Assembly (NCBI RefSeq): GCF_001317355.1 | Contig: NZ_LKET01000032.1 | Span: 186,001-250,000 of the forward strand | DNA from: Oxobacter pfennigii | GTDB taxonomy: Bacteria; Bacillota; Clostridia; Clostridiales; Oxobacteraceae | DNA: 64,000 nucleotides | Direction: 5' to 3' | Shown: positions 43,587 to 52,705 of the stretch, one piece after another | How the letters are laid out: each line of letters begins with the position of its first letter | How positions within the stretch are numbered: position 1 is the stretch's first letter | Translations under genes and position numbers: made by a program | Notes under the pieces: generated by a model | What the model was told of the DNA's origin: nothing | Database searches by the model: none | Seen by the model: the letters and a program-made list of their open reading frames with translations, nothing else

Positions 43587-45702
43587 TATTATATCCTCCT
43601 TTATCGCCCTGTACCTCATCCGGATATTCTATCCTGTCATGGTAAATACCATTCAGTACCTTTAAAAATGCCTCTGTAATATTATTTATGTCTTTTAATG
43701 TTAAATCCGATTCATCAAGCTGTCCGTCATCAAGCTTATCTTTGACTATTTTTCGCACGACATCCTCTATCTTTGCCTTTGTTGGTGAAGGTATGGCACG
43801 TACCGCCGCCTCCACAGAATCAGCCAGCATTACAACGGCTGCTTCCTTGCTCCTTGGCTTTGGTCCAGGATACCTGAACTGGTTTTCTGCTATATCGCTC
43901 TGGGACTCATTGTCATTTATGGCTTTAACAAAGAAATATTTGACCAGAGTGGTGCCGTGATGCTGTTCCACCATATCCCTGATTACTGTAGGAAGCTTAT
44001 ATTTTTTAGCCAGCTCCACTCCGTCCTTCACATGGTTTGTAATAATCAAGGTACTTAAGGAAGGCGTAATCTTATCATGGGGATTTTCATTGGTAATCTG
44101 GTTTTCCTTGAAAAAATATGGCCTTTTAAGTTTTCCTATATCATGATAATAAGAGCCTGCCCTTGCTAAAAGGGAATTCCCGTCTATGGCATCCGTTGCA
44201 GCTTCTGCTAAGTTCCCGACCAGTACGCTGTGATGGTATGTTCCGGGGGCTTCAAAAAGCAATTTTTTAAGCAGCGGATGATTGGGGTTGGATAGTTCCA
44301 ACAGTTTAATTGGCGTTACTATATCAAATATGGATTCACAAAATGGTAAAAGCCCCAAAGTAAATATGGATGCCAAACTTCCGCTTAAAATACCCAGGCT
44401 GCTTTGCTTGAATACCGTTATTATATCTGCACTGCTTATTAGACCTATTCCCAGTATGGAAAGTGTATTGACAAAGCTTACAAGTATTCCTGCAGTTATA
44501 AGGTCATTCCTCTGATGCATTCTGGATACTACAATTGCCCCTGCGCTTCCTCCTATAAGTGAAACTATAAACACATCAAAATTATATCCCAGCATCAATG
44601 TGACCAGGGACGCTAAAACCGAATTCAATATAAGTGCCAGCCGGGGCTTTATGAGTATTGCTACCAGCATGGAAGCGAAAGCGATAGGCACAATGAATCC
44701 CGATACCTGATAAACGGATAAAAATTTTGTAATAAGGAGCAATAAAACAGTTATTATACTCAATAATACAAGTTTACCCTTGTCCTTTAAAATATCTGGG
44801 GAAAACCTGAAGAGGTATATGATAACTATACCCTCCAACAGGGCGATCAATATGCCTATACCTATATATAAGAGGACATACACCTTATTTTGCTCTTCCA
44901 GCATGCCAAGACTGCTTAAAATCTGAAGATGTTCTTCTGTTACTACTTCTCCCCGCCTTACAATTATCTGGTCTTTTTGTATTCTGACGGGAGTCACTGA
45001 ATCCTGTGCTTCTTTTACAGCTTCCTCTGTCTTTTTGTTGTCAAATATCATATTTGGCTTAATCAGCGCATAACCGATATCAACGGCAAGATTTCTCAGC
45101 TCATTGCTCAGCTTTAAATTCCTCTTGGCGTTTGAAGCAAATTCATCCTGCTTTGCCTTTAGTTCTTCTTCATTATCGCTTATTTCTTCACTCAAAATCT
45201 TATTGAGGTTTTCAATCATATAATTCGACAAGGATTTTAAGTCATTTAAATTTGCTTTAATAGCCGCCTCGTAATCATCATCCGCCAGTGTTATTATGGA
45301 TTCGGACTTTAATCGTTCAATTTTGTCGGGGCTGTCTTCTATAGTCTGCAGTGATTTTATATCAAAAACCTTGTTGAAAAAATCTCTGACATTTTGAAGC
45401 GCCAAATCTCTGACGGTCGTATCAATAACATAGGCTTCCTTTACTTTTTTCACAGCTTCATCCCGAAGCTTGTTTGTCTCAGCCTCATTGATAGCCGACA
45501 TAGGAGATTTTATATCGTCGGTGGCTATGTCACCCTCAGACAGATTATATTGCCTTGGAACTATGCTTGTGACAACAAGGCTGTATATTATAAAGAACAA
45601 TGCTACACCGATTGCAATCCTCTGGGTTAAGGACGCAGTCAATGACATTTTCAGTTTGCTGCCGGTATGCTTAGGCTTTTCAATGCTCTTTTGCAAATCC
45701 AT
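43567..45702 (-). CDS. pgpH: Membrane HD-domain phosphodiesterase PgpH (7TMR-HD)
   Basis: 711 aa. An N-terminal membrane segment (about 27-50), an extracellular helical domain (50-280), seven membrane segments (about 285-470), and a cytoplasmic HD domain with HHSVLVGNLAEAA and YYHDIGKLKRPYFF. This layout is that of PgpH, a c-di-AMP phosphodiesterase. Between phoH and ybeY, matching yqfF of B. subtilis. Confidence 0.94.
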   Translation of the reverse strand: MDLQKSIEKPKHTGSKLKMSLTASLTQRIAIGVALFFIIYSLVVTSIVPRQYNLSEGDIATDDIKSPMSAINEAETNKLRDEAVKKVKEAYVIDTTVRDLALQNVRDFFNKVFDIKSLQTIEDSPDKIERLKSESIITLADDDYEAAIKANLNDLKSLSNYMIENLNKILSEEISDNEEELKAKQDEFASNAKRNLKLSNELRNLAVDIGYALIKPNMIFDNKKTEEAVKEAQDSVTPVRIQKDQIIVRRGEVVTEEHLQILSSLGMLEEQNKVYVLLYIGIGILIALLEGIVIIYLFRFSPDILKDKGKLVLLSIITVLLLLITKFLSVYQVSGFIVPIAFASMLVAILIKPRLALILNSVLASLVTLMLGYNFDVFIVSLIGGSAGAIVVSRMHQRNDLITAGILVSFVNTLSILGIGLISSADIITVFKQSSLGILSGSLASIFTLGLLPFCESIFDIVTPIKLLELSNPNHPLLKKLLFEAPGTYHHSVLVGNLAEAATDAIDGNSLLARAGSYYHDIGKLKRPYFFKENQITNENPHDKITPSLSTLIITNHVKDGVELAKKYKLPTVIRDMVEQHHGTTLVKYFFVKAINDNESQSDIAENQFRYPGPKPRSKEAAVVMLADSVEAAVRAIPSPTKAKIEDVVRKIVKDKLDDGQLDESDLTLKDINNITEAFLKVLNGIYHDRIEYPDEVQGDKGGYNIESHGR

Positions 45703-45713
45703 ACTGCGTCCTC

Positions 45714-46697
45714 CTACTCCTCTTTATCTTTATGTGCATCATCATATTTCTGATAAGCTCTTATTATCTCCATAACAAGTCTGTGCCTTACAATATCCTT
45801 ATCACTTAAATAGACAAAATCTATTCCTTCTATGCCTTTTAAAATTCCCGTTACCAGTTTAAGTCCTGAAACTTTGTCCCTTCCCAAGTCAATTTGAGTT
45901 ATATCTCCGGTTACTACTACTCTGGAACCAAAGCCGAAGCGGGTTAAGAGCATCTTCATCTGCTCCGGGGTGGTATTTTGTGCCTCATCCAGTATTATGA
46001 AGGAATCATCCAGTGTTCTTCCCCTCATATAGGCAAGGGGAGCAACCTCAATGGAACCGTTCTCCATATATTTCTGAAAGGTTTCAGCACCCAATATGTC
46101 ATACAGTGCATCATACAGCGGCTTAAGGTAAGGATTAATTTTTTCCTGAAGATCACCGGGTAAAAATCCCAGCTTCTCTCCTGCCTCTACAGCCGGCCTT
46201 GTGAGGACTATGCGGCTGACCTTTTTACTTCTTAAATGCGCAACTGCCATTGCAATTGCAAGATAGGTCTTTCCAGTACCTGCAGGCCCGATACCAAAGA
46301 CAACGTCGTTTTTCTTCATGGATTCCACGTATTTCCTCTGCCCTGCGGTTTTGCTTTTTATATGCTTACCTTTGGCGGTAACACATATGGAATCACCGAT
46401 AATTTCGCTTATTTCCTCGTCCTTGCCTTCCTTGACGGATTCAATCATATAGGTAACCGTCTGAATATTTATATCTTCGCCTCTGCCCAACATCTCTAAA
46501 AGCTTTGATATAACTTTAAAAGCCTTATCAACGGCTTCATTATTTCCTGCCACCTTAACTTCGTCGCTCCTGTTAAGCACGCTTACATTAAACTCTTTTT
46601 CGATAAGCTTTATATTTTCATCAAAATTTCCGAATAATGCCATTGCATTATTTATATTCTGTATTTTTAATGTTGCCTCTTTTAAATTTTCTGCCAA
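45714..46697 (-). CDS. phoH: PhoH-like ATPase
   Basis: 327 aa. N-terminal KH-like region (1-100), then a P-loop ATPase with Walker A GIGPAGTGKTYLA near 142 and SFIILDEAQNTTPEQMKMLL as the Walker B region. Probably RNA-related; exact role unknown. TTG start at 46697 behind AGGAGG. Confidence 0.95.
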   Translation of the reverse strand: MAENLKEATLKIQNINNAMALFGNFDENIKLIEKEFNVSVLNRSDEVKVAGNNEAVDKAFKVISKLLEMLGRGEDINIQTVTYMIESVKEGKDEEISEIIGDSICVTAKGKHIKSKTAGQRKYVESMKKNDVVFGIGPAGTGKTYLAIAMAVAHLRSKKVSRIVLTRPAVEAGEKLGFLPGDLQEKINPYLKPLYDALYDILGAETFQKYMENGSIEVAPLAYMRGRTLDDSFIILDEAQNTTPEQMKMLLTRFGFGSRVVVTGDITQIDLGRDKVSGLKLVTGILKGIEGIDFVYLSDKDIVRHRLVMEIIRAYQKYDDAHKDKEE

Positions 46698-46713
46698 TAC
46701 TAGGCCTCCTTAT

Positions 46714-47889
46714 TTACTTAATTTCCTCCTGCAGACCGATATCCTCTATGGTTTCGATAAGCGCAGAAGCAATAACAACATTTTCTTTAACAGTAACGTT
46801 AATATTCTTATTAATTATTTTAGCATCCGGTGGCAGGCTGTTGATAATAGATTTTTCGACAAGATCATATGCCAACTTCTTCGCCTCGTCCACGGATTTT
46901 GTTTTTTGTTTATCTACGGTCTCATGATATTCCTCGATAACTATTTCTAAAGGAAGCTGAAATTTCTCTGTTTCAATTAATTTTGTACTTTTTACTATTT
47001 TATCATAAGTATTAAAAGTAATGTGTGAATTTTTTATTTGAAGTTTATTTTGTCCCAATATGAGAAATAAGTTGGATATTTTTTTACCGCTTCTCTCTTT
47101 CTCGACAGTTTCAAGAGGTATAACTTCCTTGCCTTCATACCAAGTTCTTGCACTTACCTCTCCGGCAGCGTGTACATATCTTCTCTCGATATTTGGCCTG
47201 TCAATCATTCCTGTTATTAAAACCTGGCCTTTCTTTACCGGCTCGCCTTGTGGAACCAGTATATCGCCTTTTTCGGCAATTATTTTCATTATGATGCCAT
47301 CTCTTCTTGCAATTATATTACAGGGCTTGCTGTCGGGAATAATATCAGGAGGCGCTATCCTCTCCTTAATTTCAACCTCAGCCCTTGTCCCCTTTATATT
47401 TACCTTTATCCAGGATATGCCGTCCATTTTAATAAGCATATCGTTTTCTATATCAGTTACAGCAAGATTAAGCTTGAAAGCTCCGGCCTTCAAACCCAGT
47501 TCCTTTAGACAATCCGTTATTTCCTTCGTACTCACGGTTTTAGCACCTATTATTTCGACACTCCATATAAAAGATGATAACATAAAAACCATAAGAATAA
47601 AAACAACAAAGCCTATCGCCATCATCTTTCTCCTTTTAAGCTTCAAGGATAGAAAGGGGACTCCGTCCTTACCCGTTATGTAAGCCTTGCTTCCCGTTGC
47701 CTTAATTATGTTTTTCATTCTTTTGTATCCTCTGACTGTAGTCTTGAATTCTATTTCGGTTATGCCTATTTTTTTTACATCCCAAAAACTGATGCTGCTG
47801 CTGACAGACATATTCAGGAACTTTTCCAAATTAAGCCCTTCAACTTTTATAGTCAGATATCCCCTTAAATATTTTAATATCCTGGACAT
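46714..47889 (-). CDS. yqfD: Sporulation protein YqfD
   Basis: 391 aa. Cytoplasmic N-terminus, one membrane segment about 90-112, then an external beta-rich region (VEIIGAKTVSTKEITDCLKELGLKAG-like start, typical of YqfD/FtsQ-like POTRA-type folds). YqfD is a sigma-E-dependent stage IV sporulation protein. ATG 47889 has AGGAG at eight bases. Confidence 0.92.
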   Translation of the reverse strand: MSRILKYLRGYLTIKVEGLNLEKFLNMSVSSSISFWDVKKIGITEIEFKTTVRGYKRMKNIIKATGSKAYITGKDGVPFLSLKLKRRKMMAIGFVVFILMVFMLSSFIWSVEIIGAKTVSTKEITDCLKELGLKAGAFKLNLAVTDIENDMLIKMDGISWIKVNIKGTRAEVEIKERIAPPDIIPDSKPCNIIARRDGIIMKIIAEKGDILVPQGEPVKKGQVLITGMIDRPNIERRYVHAAGEVSARTWYEGKEVIPLETVEKERSGKKISNLFLILGQNKLQIKNSHITFNTYDKIVKSTKLIETEKFQLPLEIVIEEYHETVDKQKTKSVDEAKKLAYDLVEKSIINSLPPDAKIINKNINVTVKENVVIASALIETIEDIGLQEEIK

Positions 47890-47900
47890 TTTAACCACTC

Positions 47901-48179
47901 CTAACCTGAAATATCCAAATTCTCAATCAATCCTGCAATTGAAATTTCATCAGTGGTGATATCTTTTATTACAAGGTTCAAACCTGTAATGGTATAAACG
48001 CCTATGCTGGTATTTATCCTTACAATCTTATCCTCATATTGGATTAAACCCAGATGATTCTCTATATTTACCTGGATATTCCCCGTCATGGTTGCTTTTG
48101 GAGTATTCATCACCACATCTTTAGGAAACCCCAGGATTCCGGCGATTTGCTGCTTAACTTCCTGAGTTTTTTTTGCCAA
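47901..48179 (-). CDS. yqfC: Sporulation protein YqfC
   Basis: 92 aa. Matches the YqfC family: helix then GFPKDVVMNTPKATMTGNIQ and VNIENHLGLIQYEDKIVRIN. TTG 48179 lies eight bases after GGGG; GTG 48188 is an alternative. Paired with yqfD. Confidence 0.9.
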   Translation of the reverse strand: MAKKTQEVKQQIAGILGFPKDVVMNTPKATMTGNIQVNIENHLGLIQYEDKIVRINTSIGVYTITGLNLVIKDITTDEISIAGLIENLDISG

Positions 48180-48247
48180 GTTCTCCACCCCTTAATTAAT
48201 GTTCTATATACTATTTCTATGCTCACAATTATTTATAAATACAAAAA

Positions 48248-48436
48248 AAAGTGTCTCCGACACTTTCCGCTAGGGGGACCTATGTCCCCCTTCGGTGTAA
48301 AAATGCTAAGGCATTTTTACTGAGCACCCCCCTTGACGGCAAGGACGTCCCGTCCTTTGCAATCCTCGTTTTTTGTATAATCAGGAAAGCTCTCTTTCCT
48401 GATTATACAAAAAAGATAGGCCTATTGGCCTATCTT
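48248..48436. repeat. Row of six hairpins between yqfC and the 186-aa gene
   Basis: Six adjacent inverted repeats: 48248-48265 (AAAGTGTC/GACACTTT), 48272-48291 (AGGGGGAC/GTCCCCCT), 48297-48320 (GTAAAAATGC/GCATTTTTAC), about 48340-48358 (AAGGACG/CGTCCTT), 48369-48414 (a perfect 21-base arm, TTTTTTGTATAATCAGGAAA plus G), 48414-48436 (AGATAGGCC/GGCCTATCT). On the minus strand the first and last resemble terminators with U-tracts; the others have no such tail. Confidence 0.85.
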
Positions 48437-48990
48437 CTGCACCTTGGAGGTCCTAAAACCTCTGCTAAAATTATACCGTTTAAAAGCCGTTCTTCGTCAA
48501 GTATCAATTCATCATAGCTTTCATAAACTTTAGGTATTTCACTATTGAATGTAAGCGCTGAAGCTGCATGTTTATTTTCCGTTTGACTTTGTAATGGCAC
48601 ATAAATCCTTTGATTTTCTTCCTTTACACTAAAAACTTCTTCAGCTTTTGGCAGGGCTTCTTTCTTTACATATTTGGTATTTTTATTGACGGTATTTCTT
48701 ATGGCCTTTCCTTCTTCAAGAAGGCTTTTAAATTCTGTCATGCTGTCTTCGATCAAATCCTTAAGCTCATATTTCCTTTTCATTTTATTGCTGCCGGTGC
48801 CGGTATTGAAATTATCTCTGTTGTTTCCATATATGACGGTCTTTTTTGGTACCTCAGGATTTATTTCCGTCTTGAAGATATTATCCGGTGCTTCCTTATT
48901 CCTATTTTCATTTGCCTGCTTTTTTGATTCCTTTATCATACTGCCTACAATAGAGAATATGATAAATAATATTATGACACCAAAATCCAT
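48430..48990 (-). CDS. Uncharacterised membrane-anchored protein (position of yqfB)
   Basis: 186 aa. One N-terminal membrane segment (about 3-20, GVIILFIIFSIVGSMI), then a highly charged, Lys/Glu/Asn-rich low-complexity region and a C-terminal Glu/Leu helix. No family recognised. Lies between floA and yqfC, where B. subtilis has the unrelated short yqfB. ATG 48990 after AGGAGG. The last hairpin of the row overlaps its stop codon. Confidence 0.72.
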   Translation of the reverse strand: MDFGVIILFIIFSIVGSMIKESKKQANENRNKEAPDNIFKTEINPEVPKKTVIYGNNRDNFNTGTGSNKMKRKYELKDLIEDSMTEFKSLLEEGKAIRNTVNKNTKYVKKEALPKAEEVFSVKEENQRIYVPLQSQTENKHAASALTFNSEIPKVYESYDELILDEERLLNGIILAEVLGPPRCRR

Positions 48991-49011
48991 ATTATGCCTC
49001 CTTATAGGGAG

Positions 49012-50016
49012 TTACTTTTTCTTATCATCTCCAAAATCAGCCTGATTCTCAGGTTTGCCCATTTTTGAAATGGATTCACGCATATCAGTATCTGCCACCA
49101 GGTTTTTAAGATTGTAATAATCCATTACTCCTATTTTTCCTGTCCTCATGGCTTCTGCCAAAGCTTTCGGGACTTCTGCCTCGGATTCAACAACTTTAGC
49201 CCTCATTTCCTGTACTGCCGCTTTCATTTCCTGCTCCCTTGCAATACCCATTACGCGCCTTTCCTCAGCCTTCGCCTGGGCAATCCTCTTATCTGCTTCA
49301 GCTTGGTCTGTCTGCAATTGTGCCCCTATATTTCTTCCGATGTCCACGTCGGCTATATCAATGGATAATATTTCAAAGGCTGTTCCTGAGTCCAATCCTT
49401 TTTCAAGCACCGTCTGGGAAATCAAATCCGGATTTTCCAACACCAGCTTGTGGGTCTCAGATGAACCTACTGTCGTAACAATACCTTCACCGACTCTTGC
49501 AATAATGGTTTCTTCACCGGCGCCGCCGACCAGCCTATCGATATTAGCTCTTACAGTAACTCTGGCCTTTGCAATAACCTCTATGCCGTCTTTGGCAACA
49601 GCTGCAACCTTTGGCGTTTCTATAACCTTGGGATTAACGCTCATCTGAACTGCCTGGAGCACATCTCTCCCTGCCAGGTCAATGGCGGCTGCTCTTTCAA
49701 ATTCCAAAGGTATATCAGCCCTTTGAGCTGCAATTAAAGCATTGACAACCCTATCGACATTTCCCCCGGCAAGATAATGAGCCTCCAGGTTATCAATGCT
49801 GGTAGGCACACCTGCCTTTACGGCTTTTATCTGGGGATTTACTATTTTAACAGGGGGAACCCTCCTGAGCCTCATGCCTATAAGAGTACCCAATCCTACC
49901 CTGACGCCTGCTGCTGCAGCTGAAATCCACAACCCAACGGGTACAAAGCTCAAAAGGAATATGAATCCTATGAGGATAATGAAAATAATAAATAATAAAC
50001 CTACTATTTGTGGCAT
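49012..50016 (-). CDS. floA: Flotillin-like membrane microdomain protein FloA
   Basis: 334 aa. N-terminal membrane hairpin (about 5-32), SPFH-type domain, and a helical region rich in Ala/Glu ([20 protein letters not shown]) for oligomerisation. Acts in functional membrane microdomains. Directly follows the nfeD gene, its usual partner. Confidence 0.95.
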   Translation of the reverse strand: MPQIVGLLFIIFIILIGFIFLLSFVPVGLWISAAAAGVRVGLGTLIGMRLRRVPPVKIVNPQIKAVKAGVPTSIDNLEAHYLAGGNVDRVVNALIAAQRADIPLEFERAAAIDLAGRDVLQAVQMSVNPKVIETPKVAAVAKDGIEVIAKARVTVRANIDRLVGGAGEETIIARVGEGIVTTVGSSETHKLVLENPDLISQTVLEKGLDSGTAFEILSIDIADVDIGRNIGAQLQTDQAEADKRIAQAKAEERRVMGIAREQEMKAAVQEMRAKVVESEAEVPKALAEAMRTGKIGVMDYYNLKNLVADTDMRESISKMGKPENQADFGDDKKK

Positions 50017-50076
50017 TTTTAAACCTCCTAAAAATCATTTATATTTTTTGCACACCTGTCTCAAAAGAATAAATAA

Positions 50077-51384
50077 TTATAATACTTTAACTGTTACTTT
50101 GCTTCCTTCCACTTTGACAACCTTTATTGCAGTCCCTTTAGAAATAAAATCCCCTTCGGTGGTTACATCTATTCTCCTTCCTGCAATCTCTGCTTTTCCT
50201 GCCGGCCTTAGAACCGTTGCTGCAATTCCTTCCCGGCCAACAAGCTCATTTTCAACGGCAGAACTTACATAACCCAGTTCAGATTTCATCTGGGTGGATA
50301 GAACGATCTTTTCAAATATCCCGGTTTTAGGCATATATTTTAAAAGCAGCCACAGTGTTACAATTAGTATAACCAACACTAGTAATAAAAGCCATAAGCC
50401 GCTTACTATATCTCCTGCAGAAAAGACTATCCCTGCAGAAAGTGCTGCTAATCCCCCTATTCCGGCTGCACCAAAACCCGGTATATAAGCTTCGATTCCT
50501 ATCAATAAAATCCCGGCTATGAAGAGTATAGCTGCTCCCCATCCTGAGCGCCCGGCTAAAATAGAACCGGCAAAATAGGTGCTTAAAGATAAAACCCCCA
50601 CCGTTCCCAATATGCCGAATGAAGGTGTAAAGACTTCTAGTATAATAGCTATTATACCTAAGATTAAAAGTATGGGACCGAGATAACGTCCTGATAATGC
50701 AGAAGCAATTTTTGTTTTGAAATCCTGCTGGATTTCTACTATTGTCATATCCTTAAGACCGTAAAATTCAAGCAATTCCTGCTTGTTATTTACTATTGTA
50801 TCACATAAACCCAATTCTTTGGCCTGTTTTGCAGATACATTCAAAAGTTTTCCTTTTTCTTTGATATTATTTATCATTATATCCTTATCAGCCATTGCAG
50901 CAACAAGATTTCCGTCTCTTCCCCTTGCTTCGGCCACAGCCTTTAATTCTCCTGTCCATGCCGAATTTATTTTTTCGTCAAAGGGCCTTACTTCCGCCGA
51001 GCCCATACTGCTTCCCGGAACCATTGCTACCTTTTGCCCCAGCATTGTAAGCATTACCCCTGCCGATTGGGCTTCGTCATTAACGAAGGAAATAACCTCT
51101 ATGCCTTTGTTTATTGTATCATTAATGGCGTCCTTAATTTCTAAAGTATTATCAATCCTTCCGCCTAAAGTATCAATTTCAAGTATTACGGTTTTGGCCC
51201 CGCTTTCATTAGCCTTGGCAAGATTGCTTGTTACAAATTCCGAAAGCGCCGGACCTACCTCACCCTTTACCGGTATTATAAACACGGAATTTGTACCTGC
51301 TGCAAAGGAATTGGCAGAAAATAAGAGCGAAGCTACTACAGAAATCAGGGCAGAAATACTTATTAATTTACTTAATTGTTTCAT
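50077..51384 (-). CDS. NfeD-family membrane-bound serine protease-like protein
   Basis: 435 aa. Signal sequence (1-28), ClpP-like protease domain (about 30-215; DTLGGRIDNTLEIKDAI, then EAQSAGVMLTMLGQ with the expected catalytic serine), several membrane segments (about 225-355) and a C-terminal OB-fold NfeD domain (about 370-435). The long NfeD1b form, partner of FloA. ATG 51384 follows AGGAGG. Confidence 0.92.
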   Translation of the reverse strand: MKQLSKLISISALISVVASLLFSANSFAAGTNSVFIIPVKGEVGPALSEFVTSNLAKANESGAKTVILEIDTLGGRIDNTLEIKDAINDTINKGIEVISFVNDEAQSAGVMLTMLGQKVAMVPGSSMGSAEVRPFDEKINSAWTGELKAVAEARGRDGNLVAAMADKDIMINNIKEKGKLLNVSAKQAKELGLCDTIVNNKQELLEFYGLKDMTIVEIQQDFKTKIASALSGRYLGPILLILGIIAIILEVFTPSFGILGTVGVLSLSTYFAGSILAGRSGWGAAILFIAGILLIGIEAYIPGFGAAGIGGLAALSAGIVFSAGDIVSGLWLLLLVLVILIVTLWLLLKYMPKTGIFEKIVLSTQMKSELGYVSSAVENELVGREGIAATVLRPAGKAEIAGRRIDVTTEGDFISKGTAIKVVKVEGSKVTVKVL

Positions 51385-51479
51385 ATTTTCACCTCCTGAC
51401 GGTGCTATCCTTGAATATATATTAACATTTATTAAAAAAGCAATTCAATTAACAGATTATTAACTATGTATCAATAAAT

Positions 51480-51518
51480 TAAAAAAGGCCTGCATAAATA
51501 CTTATACAGACCTTTTAT
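51480..51518 (-). terminator. Terminator after yqeY
   Basis: Minus-strand stem AAAAGGTCTG / CAGGCCTTTT with a U-run. Confidence 0.75.
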
Positions 51519-51520
51519 AT

Positions 51521-51964
51521 TTACATTAGTTGTTCTTTTACCATCTGGCTTACAATTTTTCCGTCAGCTCTGCCCTTTACTTTAGGCTGAACAACTGCCA
51601 TAACTTTTCCCATTTCTTTAATGCTATTTGCACCCACTTCTATCACCGCTGCCCTGACTATATCCTGTATCTCTTGTTCTGTTAACTGCTGAGGAAGGTA
51701 TTCAAGCAATATATCTATTTCCTTATTAGCTTGATCTACAAGGTCAGGTCTATTTCCTTTTTCAAACTCACTGATAGCTTCTCTTCTTTGTTTGACTTCC
51801 TTTGACAGTACAGCAATCACCTGGTCGTCATCTAATACTTTACCATCAGTTTTTTCAGACTGTAATATGGCAGCTCTGGCCATTGATATAACTCCGGACT
51901 TAAAGCTGTCTTTTTCTTTCATGGCAAGTTTCCAGTCTTGCTGTAGTCTTTCTTTGAGGGACAT
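51521..51964 (-). CDS. yqeY: GatB/YqeY domain-containing protein
   Basis: 147 aa, fully helical: MSLKERLQQDWKLAMKEKD, LSKEVKQRREAISEFEKGNR, YLPQQLTEQEI. YqeY-type, with the tRNA-interacting C-terminal domain of GatB; function in bacteria unclear. Follows rpsU by 17 bases. Confidence 0.94.
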   Translation of the reverse strand: MSLKERLQQDWKLAMKEKDSFKSGVISMARAAILQSEKTDGKVLDDDQVIAVLSKEVKQRREAISEFEKGNRPDLVDQANKEIDILLEYLPQQLTEQEIQDIVRAAVIEVGANSIKEMGKVMAVVQPKVKGRADGKIVSQMVKEQLM

Positions 51965-51981
51965 TCTCTACCCCCCCTTTA

Positions 51982-52158
51982 CTACTTGAATTTTCTTTTT
52001 CTTGCCGCTTCAGCCTTTTTCTTTCTCTTTACGCTAGGTTTATCGTAATGCTCTCTTTTTCTAACTTCAGCCAATACTCCGGCTCTTGCGCATTTTCTCT
52101 TAAATCTTCTCAGAGCACTTTCAAGTGTCTCGTTTTCCCCAACCCTGATTTCTGACAT
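51982..52158 (-). CDS. rpsU: 30S ribosomal protein S21
   Basis: 58 aa, [19 protein letters not shown] at the start and a Lys/Arg-rich end (AARKRKFK). Complete and very basic. ATG 52158 follows GGAG. Placed between yqeY and the HIT gene as in B. subtilis. Confidence 0.96.
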   Translation of the reverse strand: MSEIRVGENETLESALRRFKRKCARAGVLAEVRKREHYDKPSVKRKKKAEAARKRKFK

Positions 52159-52286
52159 TATTTCTCCCTCCCTCCGCTACCAACAATTGTGCTTAATATA
52201 AAAATATATTATGCTGCAATTTAGCGGGATATAAATAGCATATTCTTAATTATACCTTAGATAACCAAATAAAGTCAATACTTGCA

Positions 52287-52631
52287 TTAGCCCGGCGGCC
52301 ATTGTAATTGTCGTCCTCCCAGAAGATGAAAATGCAGGTGTCCCACCGTTTGACCGCCGTCTTTTCCGCAATTTGATACTATCCTAAACCCACTATTTGC
52401 TATTTTAAGTTCTGAGGATAATAATTTTGCAACATTAAATATCTTTGAAATTATGCCGGAATCTTCTTCCGTCAATTCCATTACTGATTCAATATGCTTC
52501 TTTGGAATTATAAGGATATGTACCGGTGCTTCGGGATTAATATCCTTAAAAGCCATACAATCTTCGTCTTCATATAAGATTTCACTTGGTATTTTTTTCT
52601 GACTTATAAGGCAAAATATGCAATCAGGCAT
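52287..52631 (-). CDS. HIT-family nucleotide-binding protein
   Basis: 114 aa. N-terminal CIFCLI zinc-ligand pair and catalytic histidine triad VGHLHFHLLGG near 97-107. Hint-type purine nucleotide phosphoramidase. ATG 52631 behind AGGAGG. Confidence 0.95.
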   Translation of the reverse strand: MPDCIFCLISQKKIPSEILYEDEDCMAFKDINPEAPVHILIIPKKHIESVMELTEEDSGIISKIFNVAKLLSSELKIANSGFRIVSNCGKDGGQTVGHLHFHLLGGRQLQWPPG

Positions 52632-52705
52632 AATTTTTCACCTCCTTAAAAGAATCATCTGTTTTCTTTATTCAACACTTAATGAAAAAATCCTTCTTGA
52701 GCAAA

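Noticed and set aside
48248-48436. CRISPR-like array
   Set aside because: The hairpins differ from one another in sequence and spacing; no direct repeat with spacers, no cas genes.
50077-51384. Plus-strand ORF of about 226 aa antisense to nfeD (50783-51463)
   Set aside because: Low-complexity shadow of the real gene, no ribosome-binding site; the minus-strand frame has domains and synteny.
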